The translations under genes and the position numbers were made by a program. Below the pieces are notes generated by a model. That model worked only from the letters and a program-made list of their open reading frames with translations. It did not search any database and was not told where the DNA came from. A DNA stretch of 64,000 nucleotides, taken from NCBI RefSeq assembly GCF_038443705.2, contig NZ_CP151767.2:2967501-3031500 (forward strand), given 5' to 3'. The DNA comes from Yoonia sp. SS1-5. GTDB taxonomy: Bacteria; Pseudomonadota; Alphaproteobacteria; Rhodobacterales; Rhodobacteraceae. Below are positions 27,702-36,503 of the stretch, piece after piece (the stretch's first letter is position 1; each line of letters begins with the position of its first letter).

Positions 27702-27705
27702 CGCA

Positions 27706-28575
27706 TCAAATGCGGCCTCGTAGCGTGTGATCTGCTGCTGCAGGGATGCAAGCTCGGCCGCGTCGGCCGGCGGCAGTTTCGGCAGGCGGCGTTGCCAGCG
27801 CCTCGCGCAGGCGGATGCGCAACGCCTCTAGTTCCTGGTAGGCTGCGGATAATTGGGACTGGGTGACTTGCAACCTTTCGTCTGTGCCGGGATCGGGCCG
27901 AATATCTGACGGCATGCTTTGAAACGATGCATATCCAGCCGCGGCCGTGCCTAACGCAACCGTCAGCGCCAGAACCGGAAGCCTCCTGACGGGCGCATAC
28001 CAGCGGCGCAGACCTTTGGCCTGCTTTGTGGCCGCGTCTACAAAGACACCGTCGGGATAGACTTCAACATATTTCTCATATGCCTCTGCCAGCCCGATCT
28101 TGTCGGCGACCTGATAGAATTCCAGATCGCCTTCTACCAATTGTGACTGGACCTCGGCGGCGGGCTTGGCCAGCCTCGGTGGCCCAATGATCCGGTAGAT
28201 TTCGGCCTGAATGTCGGCCAACTGATCCGTTACCGGACCATCGGACAGATCAAGCCAGTTATTGCCGCGCACCGCCAGCGGGAGAGTTCCGGGGCGCAGC
28301 TTGCCGATGCGCAAGCCAAAATATTTGCCTTGTCGCTCTGCCTCTTCGGCTTCCTTGCGGACCCAGCGTGACGTGACTGACGCTGCCGTCCACAAGACGA
28401 CGACCAGCTTGGCTTGACGGATCATGGCGTCAATCGCATCGCCGAAATCCACGGCCTTCTGGATATTGAGATCGGTTACTGTCGTGTACCCAAGATCCGT
28501 CAGACAACGCGAAACGGTTTCGGCAAGGCCCTGTTCTTCGCGCTTGTACGAAATGAAAACGTCGATTTCACTCAC
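27706..28575 (-). CDS. TIR-domain membrane protein (5' part of a frameshifted TIR-PDZ gene)
   Basis: This is a 289-residue product as read. The TIR domain (1-130) starts EIDVFISYKREEQGLAETV and carries SRWVRKEAEEAERQ, in which E75 matches the catalytic glutamate position of NAD-cleaving TIR domains. A helical region follows (about 145-190), then a membrane helix at about 198-217 (RRLPVLALTVALGTAAAGYA) and a coiled coil (QSQLSAAYQELEALRIRLRE). After about residue 260 the sequence becomes atypical (RRGRACIPAAADHTLRGRI), while the +1 frame continues the coiled coil into a PDZ domain. A one-base change near 27775-27800 would join the two. A signalling or defence role is possible; no partner genes are seen. 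Confidence 0.8.
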   Translation of the reverse strand: MSEIDVFISYKREEQGLAETVSRCLTDLGYTTVTDLNIQKAVDFGDAIDAMIRQAKLVVVLWTAASVTSRWVRKEAEEAERQGKYFGLRIGKLRPGTLPLAVRGNNWLDLSDGPVTDQLADIQAEIYRIIGPPRLAKPAAEVQSQLVEGDLEFYQVADKIGLAEAYEKYVEVYPDGVFVDAATKQAKGLRRWYAPVRRLPVLALTVALGTAAAGYASFQSMPSDIRPDPGTDERLQVTQSQLSAAYQELEALRIRLREALATPPAETAAGRRGRACIPAAADHTLRGRI

Positions 28576-28686
28576 AAAACTACTCCACCCCTGGATGACA
28601 GCAGATTATCAGCTTCAACGCAAAAAGGAACGGATTCGGTGGCAGGTTGCCATCCGGGCGTGGTTGCTGGGGCGGTGAACGATCCG

Positions 28687-28935
28687 CTAGCTGGCTTGCT
28701 GGCTCTTGAGGTAGGCGTAGATCGTATCCTCGAGGTGCATCCGCGCTTTGCGGAGCGCGGCCATATGTTCGTCCGATGTTGGCGCGACATCCGTTTCGGC
28801 CCGGTGCACCGCCCGGTTGGCGGTGTGATAGGCCTCGGACAGATTGGCAAAATGCGCGTCGGCCGTGCGCAATTGATGCATCAGGCCCACATGTTCGGGG
28901 AATTCCTCGGCAAGCTCATGGGGTGTGTTGGACAT
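28687..28935 (-). CDS. YdcH-family protein (DUF465)
   Basis: This is an 82-residue, wholly helical protein with the DUF465 opening PHELAEEFPEHVGLMHQLR and the LRKARMHLEDTIYAYLKSQ end. The family is small and cytosolic, and its function is unknown. It follows ppk2 by 20 bases on the same strand, so the two may be co-transcribed. Confidence 0.85.
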   Translation of the reverse strand: MSNTPHELAEEFPEHVGLMHQLRTADAHFANLSEAYHTANRAVHRAETDVAPTSDEHMAALRKARMHLEDTIYAYLKSQQAS

Positions 28936-28955
28936 GGTATTGGTTCCTTCGGGTT

Positions 28956-29846
28956 TCAGCGTTTGCGGGTTTGCGGGTGTAGCGACGACGCCAGAATATG
29001 TTCCGACCGCTGCAGGATATGATTGGCATGCAGCACGATCTTGGGGTCAGCAGGCGTGGCGATTTCGGGGTTCTTGTCGGGGTAGTCGAGCTGTGACAGG
29101 AAGTGCTTCATACAGTTCAACCGGGCGAGTTTCTTGTCGTTGGATCGCACGACCGTCCAAGGCGCATCTGCGGTATCGGTGTAAAAGAACATCGCTTCCT
29201 TGGCTTCGGTATAGTCATCCCACCGGTCAATACTGGCCCGATCCACGGGTGAAAGTTTCCACATCTTGAGGGGGTCGGTTTCGCGTGATTTGAACCGTTG
29301 TCGCTGTTCTTCACGCGTGACCGAGAACCAGTATTTGAACAGTTTGATCCCGCTGCGTACCAGCATCCGTTCCAGTTCCGGGGTCTGGCGCATGAATTCC
29401 AGATATTCGGCCGGTTCGCAAAAGCCCATGACCCGCTCAACCCCCGCCCGGTTGTACCACGACCGGTCATAAAGCACGATTTCCCCCGTGGTCGGCAGAT
29501 GCTTGATGTAGCGTTGAAAGAACCATTGCCCTTTCTCGGCGTCGGATGGTTTGTTCAGCGCGATGACCCGGGCAAAGCGGGGGTTCAGATGTTCGGTAAA
29601 CCGCTTGATCGTCCCGCCTTTGCCAGCCGCGTCCCGCCCTTCAAACAAAAGTACGAATTTCTGCTGCGTTTCCTGCACCCAGTGCTGGACCTTGAGCAAT
29701 TCGACCTGCAAGGCGGCTTTCTCGGCCTCGTATGCCTGCCGGTGCAGTTTCTTGGCGTAAGGGTATTCACCTTGCTCAAAGCCGATGATTTCCGCTGTGC
29801 GGGCGTCTTTCTGCGCGGCGGCGGGTGTCTGTTTTGCGATTGGCAT
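28956..29846 (-). CDS. ppk2: Polyphosphate kinase 2 (PPK2)
   Basis: This is a 296-residue PPK2-family kinase that transfers phosphate between polyphosphate and nucleotides. It has Walker A FEGRDAAGKGGTIKRF, the lid/Walker B region with VLYDRSWYNRAGVERVMGF, and the family stretches FKYWFSVTREEQRQRF and KMWKLSPVDRASIDRWDDYT. Its single-domain length fits class I PPK2 enzymes, which often favour ADP or GDP. AGGAGG 4 bases before 29846 fixes the start, although the frame is open to 30173. Confidence 0.93.
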   Translation of the reverse strand: MPIAKQTPAAAQKDARTAEIIGFEQGEYPYAKKLHRQAYEAEKAALQVELLKVQHWVQETQQKFVLLFEGRDAAGKGGTIKRFTEHLNPRFARVIALNKPSDAEKGQWFFQRYIKHLPTTGEIVLYDRSWYNRAGVERVMGFCEPAEYLEFMRQTPELERMLVRSGIKLFKYWFSVTREEQRQRFKSRETDPLKMWKLSPVDRASIDRWDDYTEAKEAMFFYTDTADAPWTVVRSNDKKLARLNCMKHFLSQLDYPDKNPEIATPADPKIVLHANHILQRSEHILASSLHPQTRKR

Positions 29847-30039
29847 GGGACCTCCTGACGAATTCAGGTCGACCCTAGGGGCCGTCGAAACACCGGTCGT
29901 TGATGCAGGTAAAATTGGGAAGGCGTCGGACCCAGATCGATGACGCGGTTTTTCGGCCGAGGGCGTGTGCGGCGAAAGTGGGAATATGGCACGAAAGGTT
30001 TGCGGTCTGTCGGATGAGCACGGTATTGTCTCAAGAATA

Positions 30040-30387
30040 ATGACAGATCGGGGACAGCGTTTGTTCAACCTATTGAAGCTCGCCTTGATTGCTGCCGCGC
30101 CTTTCTTTGCTGGCGATGCACGCGCGCAGGGCATGGAACTTGTTTTCACACAAGAGATCGGCGGCCCATACACGCAGGATTGGTGGACGGCCTACCTGAC
30201 CGATGCGGGCGAGGCCGGACACGAGATTTACGTCAAGGGTGACGGTAAGAATGGCGACTTCTTTGGTGTGCTGCGGCTGGACTGCGCAACGCCGCGGCTT
30301 TCCCGGTGGCTCGCGCTGGGGGGATATCTGAGTGAAGACGACGTGCCGGCGGAAGCTGTGCGCGAGATCAGGCAGCGATATTGTTAG
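30040..30387 (+). CDS. Small secreted hypothetical protein
   Basis: I do not recognise this 115-residue product. From the chosen ATG it has a plausible signal peptide (LFNLLKLALIAAAPFFAGDA, cleaved near ARAQ), leaving about 88 residues with MELVFTQEIGGPYTQDWWTAY and a C-terminal cysteine pair (LDCATPRL and QRYC-end). In-frame starts at 29965 and 29986 would bury the signal peptide. It is divergent from ppk2 and is followed by a repeat-rich gap. Confidence 0.5.
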   Translation: MTDRGQRLFNLLKLALIAAAPFFAGDARAQGMELVFTQEIGGPYTQDWWTAYLTDAGEAGHEIYVKGDGKNGDFFGVLRLDCATPRLSRWLALGGYLSEDDVPAEAVREIRQRYC

Positions 30388-30429
30388 AGCGGCGCGATTA
30401 AGAATTCGCGACAGTGGGCGCGGTGGAGG

Positions 30430-30611
30430 CCCCGGACCAAGTCCGGGGCTGCGTCGCGACAAAGCGCTGAGGGCAGCGCCCGACCTGGAGGGCGTTTGCT
30501 AGGATTGTGTTATGGGTGATGGTGCTACGAGGGCTGGTGTTGTATTGTTTGAGACGTTGCAAGAGCGCGCTCCGGGGGGAGGTCGGGCGCTGCCCGGCGG
30601 TGCCGCCGGGC
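30430..30611. repeat. Cluster of palindromes and a 16-bp inverted repeat in a gene-free gap
   Basis: The gap 30388-30726 holds no convincing gene. It contains a hairpin CCCCGGAC-CAA-GTCCGGGG (about 30430-30448), a perfect 16-bp inverted repeat (30471-30486 GGGCAGCGCCCGACCT against 30580-30595) and a near-perfect palindrome GCCCGGCGG/CCGCCGGGC (30592-30611). It may be a REP-like composite or remnant element, and it lies exactly at the border with the low-GC DUF2971 gene. Confidence 0.6.
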
Positions 30612-30726
30612 GAGGGATTGCAATTATTGCCTGAGCGCCCCAGTCTTTGTCAGCTATTGGAGTTAATACCACACCTGCAACCGTAGCTAATAGTTTTGCG
30701 ATTGCATATTTAGCGAGGGACTCAGC

Positions 30727-31689
30727 TTGAACGAATACGACAAGGACATGCTCACTTACATGAATGTGTTTTTTCCCGGATATCTGGAGAGAAACGCCCA
30801 AAAACTCTCTGATGGCCAACGACTTGTCTATTACACATCCGCGGAGACCGCTCAGAAGATCATTCAAGATCAGCATCTGTGGTTGAGAAACGCTAGCTTG
30901 ATGAACGATTTCTCCGAGATATCGTATGGGTTAGAGTTCGTCGCCGAAACGTTGTTACGCGATAGCGGTCAGGAATTCCGTGATGCAGTTTCTGAACTTA
31001 ATCCAGAAGTCCTAGAGCTTACCTTGGACAACCTTCGTGGTTGGGAGCAAGATTGGCGGTTAGAGACCTACATTTCGTGTGTGTCTGAACATGACTTTTC
31101 TGAAGACCAGAGTGGACGACTTTCAATGTGGCGAGCGTATGGCGATGTTGCACTCGTACTAAATAGCACCCCGTTCGGTGCAGTAACTGACAAACTAAAG
31201 GTTTACTCAACTGAGGTGAACTACTGGGACGGAACGCATCTTAAAGCACACTTGGATGACATCATTCTCAAGATTGATGAAAACTCAGATTATTTATCAG
31301 AGTTGTCGACAAATCAGTTTGTTGGATTTCTACATGAGAAGTTCAAGATAATGGCTTTGGCCACAAAGCACCCCGGTTTCAAGGAGGAGCGGGAGTGGCG
31401 TATCTATTTTAGACCGTCTGAGTTGGGCGAAGATGACTGTATTCTTTCCAAAAAGATTGTTGTTCTCGATGGTGTTCCTCAAACAATTTGGTCATTGCCG
31501 TTGCGCCACGATCCCGACAATGGTCTTTTTCACGCCGATTTGCCAAGCCTTCTGGACCGCCTCATTATTGGCCCCACAGAATATCCGTACGTTTCTGCCG
31601 AAGCTTTCCGAGAACTGTTAGTAAGAGCGGGCGTTGACGCCTCGGACCCGAAAGTGACTGTTTCCGATATTCCACTGAGGTCCAAGTGA
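30727..31689 (+). CDS. DUF2971 family protein
   Basis: This is a 320-residue cytosolic protein. The DUF2971 opening is clear: LVYYTSAETAQKIIQDQHLW, then NASLMNDFSEISYG, later YISCVSEHDFSEDQSGRLSMWRAYG and KHPGFKEEREWRIYF. The function is unknown; the family is common in accessory DNA. The start is a TTG at 30727 (next ATG 30748) with no strong ribosome site. Base composition is visibly more AT-rich than its neighbours, and it sits between a palindrome cluster and rpmC, which together suggest acquisition. Confidence 0.82.
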   Translation: MNEYDKDMLTYMNVFFPGYLERNAQKLSDGQRLVYYTSAETAQKIIQDQHLWLRNASLMNDFSEISYGLEFVAETLLRDSGQEFRDAVSELNPEVLELTLDNLRGWEQDWRLETYISCVSEHDFSEDQSGRLSMWRAYGDVALVLNSTPFGAVTDKLKVYSTEVNYWDGTHLKAHLDDIILKIDENSDYLSELSTNQFVGFLHEKFKIMALATKHPGFKEEREWRIYFRPSELGEDDCILSKKIVVLDGVPQTIWSLPLRHDPDNGLFHADLPSLLDRLIIGPTEYPYVSAEAFRELLVRAGVDASDPKVTVSDIPLRSK

Positions 31690-31722
31690 ATTGGTGATCC
31701 CGCCACCTGATGCACGAGTGGA

Positions 31723-31728
31723 TATAAT
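31723..31728 (+). promoter_or_regulatory. Possible -10 element upstream of rpmC
   Basis: An exact TATAAT lies 113 bases before the rpmC start, in the 151-base gap after the DUF2971 gene. No convincing -35 hexamer is at the right distance, so this is tentative. A promoter somewhere here is expected because the upstream ribosomal genes that normally drive rpmC are absent. Confidence 0.3.
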
Positions 31729-31840
31729 GGCCCTTGCCAACCCAACTTCCTCCCCCTATACGGCGCACTTCTACACCCCTCCACCGGGAATCGGGTGACG
31801 TTTTGCGCGGCCCACCGGTGATGTTGAAAGGACCAATGGC

Positions 31841-32047
31841 ATGGATGCCAATGAACTGCGGGAGAAAACTCCCGATCAGCTTCGTGAAGAGCTGACAAAT
31901 CTGAAGAAAGAAGCCTTTAACCTGCGTTTCCAGCAGGCCACTGGCCAGTTGGAAAACACCGCTGCAATGCGTGCTGCCCGCCGCAATGCAGCCAAGGTCA
32001 AAACCATTCTGAACGAAAAAGCTGCCGCAGCAGCCAAGGAGGCTTAA
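31841..32047 (+). CDS. rpmC: 50S ribosomal protein L29
   Basis: The 68-residue L29 is a small helical protein near the polypeptide exit tunnel of the large subunit. The family core [26 protein letters not shown] is present, followed by an alanine- and lysine-rich tail. AAAGGA stands 8 bases before the ATG. It is the first ribosomal gene of the cluster here; rplP and the rest of the S10 group do not precede it, and a DUF2971 gene does instead. rpsQ starts 3 bases after the stop. Confidence 0.95.
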   Translation: MDANELREKTPDQLREELTNLKKEAFNLRFQQATGQLENTAAMRAARRNAAKVKTILNEKAAAAAKEA

Positions 32048-32050
32048 CCT

Positions 32051-32281
32051 ATGCCTAAGCGTATCCTGCAAGGGGTTGTGACAAGCAACCAGAACGCCCA
32101 GACCGTCACTGTATCGGTCGAGCGTCGTTTCAAGCACCCGCTGCTGCAAAAGACCGTCCGTAAGTCCAAGAAGTACCGGGCCCACGACGAGAACAACGCT
32201 TTCAACGTTGGTGACACAGTCCGCATTCAGGAATGTGCCCCAAAATCGAAAACCAAACGCTGGGAGGTGATTGCCTCCTGA
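32051..32281 (+). CDS. rpsQ: 30S ribosomal protein S17
   Basis: The 76-residue S17 binds 16S rRNA early in small-subunit assembly. It has the OB-fold motifs [21 protein letters not shown] and [30 protein letters not shown]. Length and motifs are normal for the family. It is followed by a 77-base gap before rplN, slightly long for this operon, with no obvious terminator. Confidence 0.96.
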   Translation: MPKRILQGVVTSNQNAQTVTVSVERRFKHPLLQKTVRKSKKYRAHDENNAFNVGDTVRIQECAPKSKTKRWEVIAS

Positions 32282-32358
32282 GGCGGTCACACCCGGTTTA
32301 ATGAAACCCTGGGGCGCCGGTCAGAAATCGGCATCTCCCCAAAGGTCGGAGAAACCAA

Positions 32359-32727
32359 ATGATCCAGATGCAGACCAATCTGGATGTTGCTGACAACAGC
32401 GGCGCGCGCCGTGTTCAGTGCATCAAGGTTCTGGGTGGTTCTCACCGTCGTTACGCCAGTGTTGGAGACATCATTGTCGTATCGGTGAAAGAAGCCATCC
32501 CGCGTGGTCGCGTAAAGAAAGGTGACGTCCGTAAGGCCGTCGTCGTACGCACCGCCAAAGAAGTTCGCCGCGAAGATGGCACCGCCATCCGCTTTGACAG
32601 CAACGCTGCTGTCATCCTCAACAACAACAATGAGCCGATCGGTACACGTATCTTTGGCCCGGTTGTGCGCGAGCTGCGTGGCAAGAACTTCATGAAGATT
32701 ATTTCTCTCGCTCCGGAGGTGCTGTAA
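32359..32727 (+). CDS. rplN: 50S ribosomal protein L14
   Basis: The 122-residue L14 lies at the intersubunit face. The typical start [19 protein letters not shown] and the end [24 protein letters not shown] are complete. It overlaps rplX by one base (TAATG), implying coupled translation. Confidence 0.97.
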   Translation: MIQMQTNLDVADNSGARRVQCIKVLGGSHRRYASVGDIIVVSVKEAIPRGRVKKGDVRKAVVVRTAKEVRREDGTAIRFDSNAAVILNNNNEPIGTRIFGPVVRELRGKNFMKIISLAPEVL

Positions 32728-33032
32728 TGGCTGCCAAGCTCCGCAAAGGTGACGACGTGATCGTTCTGGCCGGTAAGGACAAGGGCAAGAAGGGCACAAT
32801 CAGCTCTGTCGACCCCAAGTCAGGCAAGGCGATTGTTGATGGTCTGAACATGGCTGTCCGTCACATGAAGCAATCCCAGACGACGCAGGGTGGCCGCACC
32901 CCAAAGGCGATGCCGATCCAGCTGTCGAACCTGGCTATCGTTGACAAGAATGGCAAAGCGACCCGCGTTGGCTTCCGCATGGATGGCGACAACAAGGTCC
33001 GTTACGCCAAGACAACAGGGGATGCGATCTGA
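32727..33032 (+). CDS. rplX: 50S ribosomal protein L24
   Basis: The 101-residue L24 initiates large-subunit assembly. It shows the KOW motif ([20 protein letters not shown]) and [18 protein letters not shown]. Its stop overlaps the rplE start by one base (TGATG). Confidence 0.97.
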   Translation: MAAKLRKGDDVIVLAGKDKGKKGTISSVDPKSGKAIVDGLNMAVRHMKQSQTTQGGRTPKAMPIQLSNLAIVDKNGKATRVGFRMDGDNKVRYAKTTGDAI

Positions 33033-33595
33033 TGCTTGATACCGCAAACTATACCCCCCGTTTGAAGACCGAATACACTTCCAAAATTCGCGCCGCGATG
33101 AAGGAAGAGTTCGGCTATAAGAACGAGATGCAGATCCCGAAGCTGGACAAAATCGTCCTGAACATCGGCTGCGGTGCAGAAGCTGTCCGTGACAGCAAGA
33201 AAGCAAAATCCGCACAGGAAGATCTGACAACCATCGCCGGTCAGAAGGCCATGACAACACGCGCCAAGAAATCCATCGCTGGTTTCCGCGTGCGTGAAGA
33301 CATGCCACTGGGTGCAAAGGTGACTTTGCGCGGCGACCGGATGTTTGAATTCCTGGATCGTCTGATCACTGTTGCAATGCCTCGTATCCGTGACTTCCGC
33401 GGCGTATCTGGCAAGTCTTTCGACGGTCGCGGCAACTATGCCACTGGCCTGAAAGAGCATCTGGTGTTCCCCGAGATCAACTTCGACAAGATCGATGAGA
33501 ACTGGGGCATGGACATCGTCATCTGCACAACAGCGAACACTGACGCTGAAGCAAAGGCACTGTTGAAGCACTTCAACATGCCATTCAACAGCTGA
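33032..33595 (+). CDS. rplE: 50S ribosomal protein L5
   Basis: The 187-residue L5 binds 5S rRNA and contacts the P-site tRNA in the central protuberance. Family motifs are [38 protein letters not shown] and [19 protein letters not shown]. It is full length and translationally coupled to rplX. Confidence 0.97.
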   Translation: MLDTANYTPRLKTEYTSKIRAAMKEEFGYKNEMQIPKLDKIVLNIGCGAEAVRDSKKAKSAQEDLTTIAGQKAMTTRAKKSIAGFRVREDMPLGAKVTLRGDRMFEFLDRLITVAMPRIRDFRGVSGKSFDGRGNYATGLKEHLVFPEINFDKIDENWGMDIVICTTANTDAEAKALLKHFNMPFNS

Positions 33596-33608
33596 GGGGA
33601 AATTAGAT

Positions 33609-33914
33609 ATGGCTAAGAAATCCATGATCGCACGCGAAGTGAAGCGTGAAAAGCTGGTCAAGCAGTATGCCGAAAAGCGTGCCGCCTTGAAAGCAATCAT
33701 CAACGACAAAGAAAAGCCCGTGGAAGAGCGGTTCAAGGCCACACTTGAACTGGCCAAACTGCCCCGGAACTCTTCTGCGACCCGTTTGCACAACCGTTGC
33801 CAGCTCACCGGGCGTCCACACGCCTATTACCGTAAACTGAAGATCAGCCGGATCGCGCTGCGGGACCTTGGGTCCAATGGCGAAATCCCCGGCATGGTCA
33901 AGTCAAGCTGGTAA
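33609..33914 (+). CDS. rpsN: 30S ribosomal protein S14, zinc-independent type
   Basis: The 101-residue S14 has the [20 protein letters not shown] core. It lacks the CxxC pairs of the short zinc-binding form, so it is the long (C-minus) type typical of proteobacteria. It is 13 bases after rplE. Confidence 0.97.
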   Translation: MAKKSMIAREVKREKLVKQYAEKRAALKAIINDKEKPVEERFKATLELAKLPRNSSATRLHNRCQLTGRPHAYYRKLKISRIALRDLGSNGEIPGMVKSSW

Positions 33915-33926
33915 GGAGCATTTGAT

Positions 33927-34319
33927 ATGAACGATCCTATCGGTGATATGCTCACACGTATCCGCAACGGCCAGATGCGTGGCAAGGCGGCGGTGGAAAC
34001 ACCAGCGTCCAAGCTGCGTGGCTGGGTTCTGGATGTGTTGTCTGACGAAGGCTACATCCGCGGCTATGAAAAGAAGGACGGCAAAGACGGCCATCCTGCT
34101 TTCAACATCGAGCTGAAGTATTACGAGGGCACCCCTGTTATTCGTGAAGTGAAGCGGGTTTCTAAACCCGGTCGTCGCGTTTATCTGGGCGCTAATGACA
34201 TCCCATCAGTCCGTCAGGGCCTGGGTGTGTCGATTGTCTCCACCCCCAAAGGTGTGATGTCGGACGCGAATGCACGCGCAGCCAATGTTGGCGGCGAAGT
34301 GCTTTGCACCGTATTCTAA
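33927..34319 (+). CDS. rpsH: 30S ribosomal protein S8
   Basis: The 130-residue S8 binds helix 21 of 16S rRNA and in enterobacteria also represses the spc operon by binding its own message. It starts [16 protein letters not shown] and has [18 protein letters not shown]. It is complete. Confidence 0.97.
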   Translation: MNDPIGDMLTRIRNGQMRGKAAVETPASKLRGWVLDVLSDEGYIRGYEKKDGKDGHPAFNIELKYYEGTPVIREVKRVSKPGRRVYLGANDIPSVRQGLGVSIVSTPKGVMSDANARAANVGGEVLCTVF

Positions 34320-34330
34320 GGAGATCGTAG

Positions 34331-34864
34331 ATGTCTCGTATTGGGAAAAAACCGGTTGAGCTGCCATCAGGTGTTTCTGCATCTGTCAGCGGTCAGACCA
34401 TCGAAGTGAAGGGCCCCAAGGGCACCCGCAGCTTCAAAGCAACCGACGATGTATCCATCACCGTTGACGGCCAGGCCGTCACCGTGGAACCCCGCGGCAA
34501 ATCCAAGCGCGCCCGCCAGCAGTGGGGCATGAGCCGCACGATGGTTGCGAACTTGGCCACGGGTGTTTCCGAAGGTTTCAAGAAAGAGCTTGAACTGTCT
34601 GGTGTTGGTTATCGTGCGCAGATGCAGGGCAATGTCCTGAAACTGTCGCTTGGTTATAGCCATGACGTGAATTTCGAAGTGCCCGAGGGTGTCACAGTGA
34701 CAGCCGCAAAGCCCACCGAAATCACAGTGGAAGGTATCGACCAGCAGCTTGTTGGCCAGGTCGCGGCAAACATCCGCGAATGGCGTAAGCCAGAGCCCTA
34801 CAAGGGCAAGGGCATCAAGTACAAAGGCGAATATATCTTCCGCAAAGAAGGTAAGAAGAAGTAA
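34331..34864 (+). CDS. rplF: 50S ribosomal protein L6
   Basis: The 177-residue L6 has the opening [19 protein letters not shown], the second repeat [20 protein letters not shown] and the terminal signature [20 protein letters not shown]. It is near the GTPase centre of the large subunit. The next gene begins 11 bases downstream. Confidence 0.97.
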   Translation: MSRIGKKPVELPSGVSASVSGQTIEVKGPKGTRSFKATDDVSITVDGQAVTVEPRGKSKRARQQWGMSRTMVANLATGVSEGFKKELELSGVGYRAQMQGNVLKLSLGYSHDVNFEVPEGVTVTAAKPTEITVEGIDQQLVGQVAANIREWRKPEPYKGKGIKYKGEYIFRKEGKKK

Positions 34865-34875
34865 GGACCGCAAAA

Positions 34876-35241
34876 ATGGCAAACAGCAAGAGACAACTGT
34901 TTCTGAAGCGCCGTATGCGCGTTCGGAACAAGCTGCGCGGTGTGACCGCCAATCAAGGCCGGGCCCGTTTGTCCGTGCACCGCAGCAACAAGAACATCAG
35001 CGTCCAGCTGATCGACGATGTAAACGGCGTGACAATCGCGTCGGCCTCATCGCTCGAAAAAGCTCTGGGCGTGGTTGGCAAGAACAACATCGAAGCGGCC
35101 ACAAAGGTGGGTTCTGCAATTGCAGAGCGTGCCAAGAAAGCCGGCGTCGAGGTTGCGTATTTCGACCGTGGTGGTTTCCTTTTTCATGGCAAGATCAAGG
35201 CCTTGGCCGATGCTGCCCGTGAAGGTGGCTTGAAAATCTAA
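34876..35241 (+). CDS. rplR: 50S ribosomal protein L18
   Basis: The 121-residue L18 is a 5S rRNA-binding protein. The N-terminal basic part is [15 protein letters not shown], then [18 protein letters not shown] and the C-terminal [24 protein letters not shown]. It is followed by a 137-base gap before rpsE that holds a 26-base palindrome. Confidence 0.97.
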   Translation: MANSKRQLFLKRRMRVRNKLRGVTANQGRARLSVHRSNKNISVQLIDDVNGVTIASASSLEKALGVVGKNNIEAATKVGSAIAERAKKAGVEVAYFDRGGFLFHGKIKALADAAREGGLKI

Positions 35242-35244
35242 AAG

Positions 35245-35270
35245 GTAAGATGGGTTAAAACCCATCTTAC
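35245..35270. repeat. 26-base palindrome after rplR (family member 1)
   Basis: Arms GTAAGATGGGTT and AACCCATCTTAC flank a central AA. It closely resembles the palindrome after rpoA at 42347-42372, with G to A changes in the stem that are compensated on both sides. It may act as an mRNA 3'-end stabiliser or be a dispersed REP-like element. Confidence 0.7.
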
Positions 35271-35378
35271 GACCCTGTAGTTGTCCCGCGCGATGTGGGT
35301 CAGCTCGATGATCCGGGAGCGATGCTCACTTGGATTGGACAACCGGGCGGGAGCCCAGAATGACAAAGGATGCCATCA

Positions 35379-35954
35379 ATGGCAGAACGTGAAAACCGCG
35401 GCCGTGGCCGCAACCGTGAAGAACAGGCCCCCGAGTTTGCTGACCGTCTGGTCGCGATCAACCGGGTGTCCAAGACCACAAAAGGCGGCAAGAACTTTGG
35501 TTTTGCAGCCCTTGTCGTTGTGGGTGACCAGAAGGGCCGTGTCGGATTTGGCAAAGGGAAAGCCAAGGAAGTGCCTGAGGCAATCCGCAAAGCCACTGAG
35601 CAAGCCAAGCGCCAGATGATCCGCGTGCCTTTGCGCGACGGTCGTACCCTGCACCACGACATGGAAGGCCGTCATGGCGCCGGTAAGGTTGTGATGCGGA
35701 CCGCCCCTGTTGGTACCGGGATCATCGCCGGTGGTCCGATGCGTGCCGTCTTCGAGATGTTGGGCGTACAGGACGTTGTGTCCAAATCCATCGGGTCCGC
35801 AAACCCCTACAACATGATCCGCGCCACCATGAACGGCCTGACCAAGTCGCAAAGCCCACGCAATGTGGCCCAGCGTCGTGGCAAGAAAGTGGCTGACATT
35901 CTGCCCAAGCGGGACGAGGCACCAGCCGCCGCCCCCGCCGAAGCTGACGCATAA
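35379..35954 (+). CDS. rpsE: 30S ribosomal protein S5
   Basis: The 191-residue S5 shapes decoding accuracy in the small subunit. It has [39 protein letters not shown] and [25 protein letters not shown] 8 bases before the ATG at 35379 favours this start over the ATG at 35370. An alanine-rich tail ([11 protein letters not shown]) is usual in alphaproteobacteria. Confidence 0.96.
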   Translation: MAERENRGRGRNREEQAPEFADRLVAINRVSKTTKGGKNFGFAALVVVGDQKGRVGFGKGKAKEVPEAIRKATEQAKRQMIRVPLRDGRTLHHDMEGRHGAGKVVMRTAPVGTGIIAGGPMRAVFEMLGVQDVVSKSIGSANPYNMIRATMNGLTKSQSPRNVAQRRGKKVADILPKRDEAPAAAPAEADA

Positions 35955-35967
35955 GGAGACCTGACAG

Positions 35968-36156
35968 ATGGCTAAAACAATCGTCGTCAAGCAGGTGGGT
36001 TCGCCCATCCGTCGCCCCGAAAAGCAGCGTGCCACGCTGATCGGCCTTGGCCTGAACAAAATGAACCGCACCCGCGAGCTGGAAGACACCCCTTCCGTGC
36101 GTGGCATGGTGAACTCTATTCCTCACCTCGTAGAGATCATCGAAGAACGCGGTTAA
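35968..36156 (+). CDS. rpmD: 50S ribosomal protein L30
   Basis: The 62-residue L30 has [20 protein letters not shown] and [21 protein letters not shown]. It is the last gene of the first ribosomal block: a strong terminator follows at about 40 bases and rplO does not start until 37603. Confidence 0.96.
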   Translation: MAKTIVVKQVGSPIRRPEKQRATLIGLGLNKMNRTRELEDTPSVRGMVNSIPHLVEIIEERG

Positions 36157-36195
36157 GGATGCGGCGCCCGTAAGTGCGTCGCTTAAGAAACAGAT

Positions 36196-36226
36196 AAACG
36201 CCCTCGAGAGATCGGGGGCGTTTTTC
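36196..36226 (+). terminator. Intrinsic terminator after rpmD
   Basis: Stem AAACGCCC and GGGGCGTTT with a loop of about ten bases is followed by TTTTTC. It divides the ribosomal cluster into two transcription units. The following 280 bases up to the convergent barrel gene (36227-36503) hold no gene that I can support. Confidence 0.85.
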
Positions 36227-36448
36227 TGTTCGGAGATGGGGTGGAGATGAACTCCGGGAACCTACGGATATTGGAATTGACCTGCGCCCCTAAAAGGCTC
36301 TCGATTTGAGGTTGGTCTGGTCGCTAGCTGAGGAAACAAAAGAACATCATGCTGGGCTGGACGCGAAGGCACTGTGCCCGAAGCGGGGGCAGTGATGCGA
36401 CTGTCTATAAACGGGGGTGAGCGGACAGTGAGGTCACCCTGCAAACTG

Positions 36449-36480
36449 CAAACGCCACCGGGATGTTCCGACGGCGTTTG
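36449..36480. terminator. Hairpin downstream of the barrel protein gene
   Basis: CAAACGCC at 36449-36456 pairs with GGCGTTTG at 36473-36480, with further partial pairing (CCGG/CCGA) inside. It stands 24 bases after the stop of the minus-strand gene at 36504. No clear T tract is present, so this is a moderate call. Confidence 0.5.
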
Positions 36481-36503
36481 TGGTAATCCCTAGATCGCGA
36501 TGA

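Noticed and set aside
27692..27708. Programmed frameshift signal in the TIR-PDZ gene
   Set aside because: I see no clear slippery heptamer followed by a stable stem; a plain indel is the simpler explanation, though not proven.
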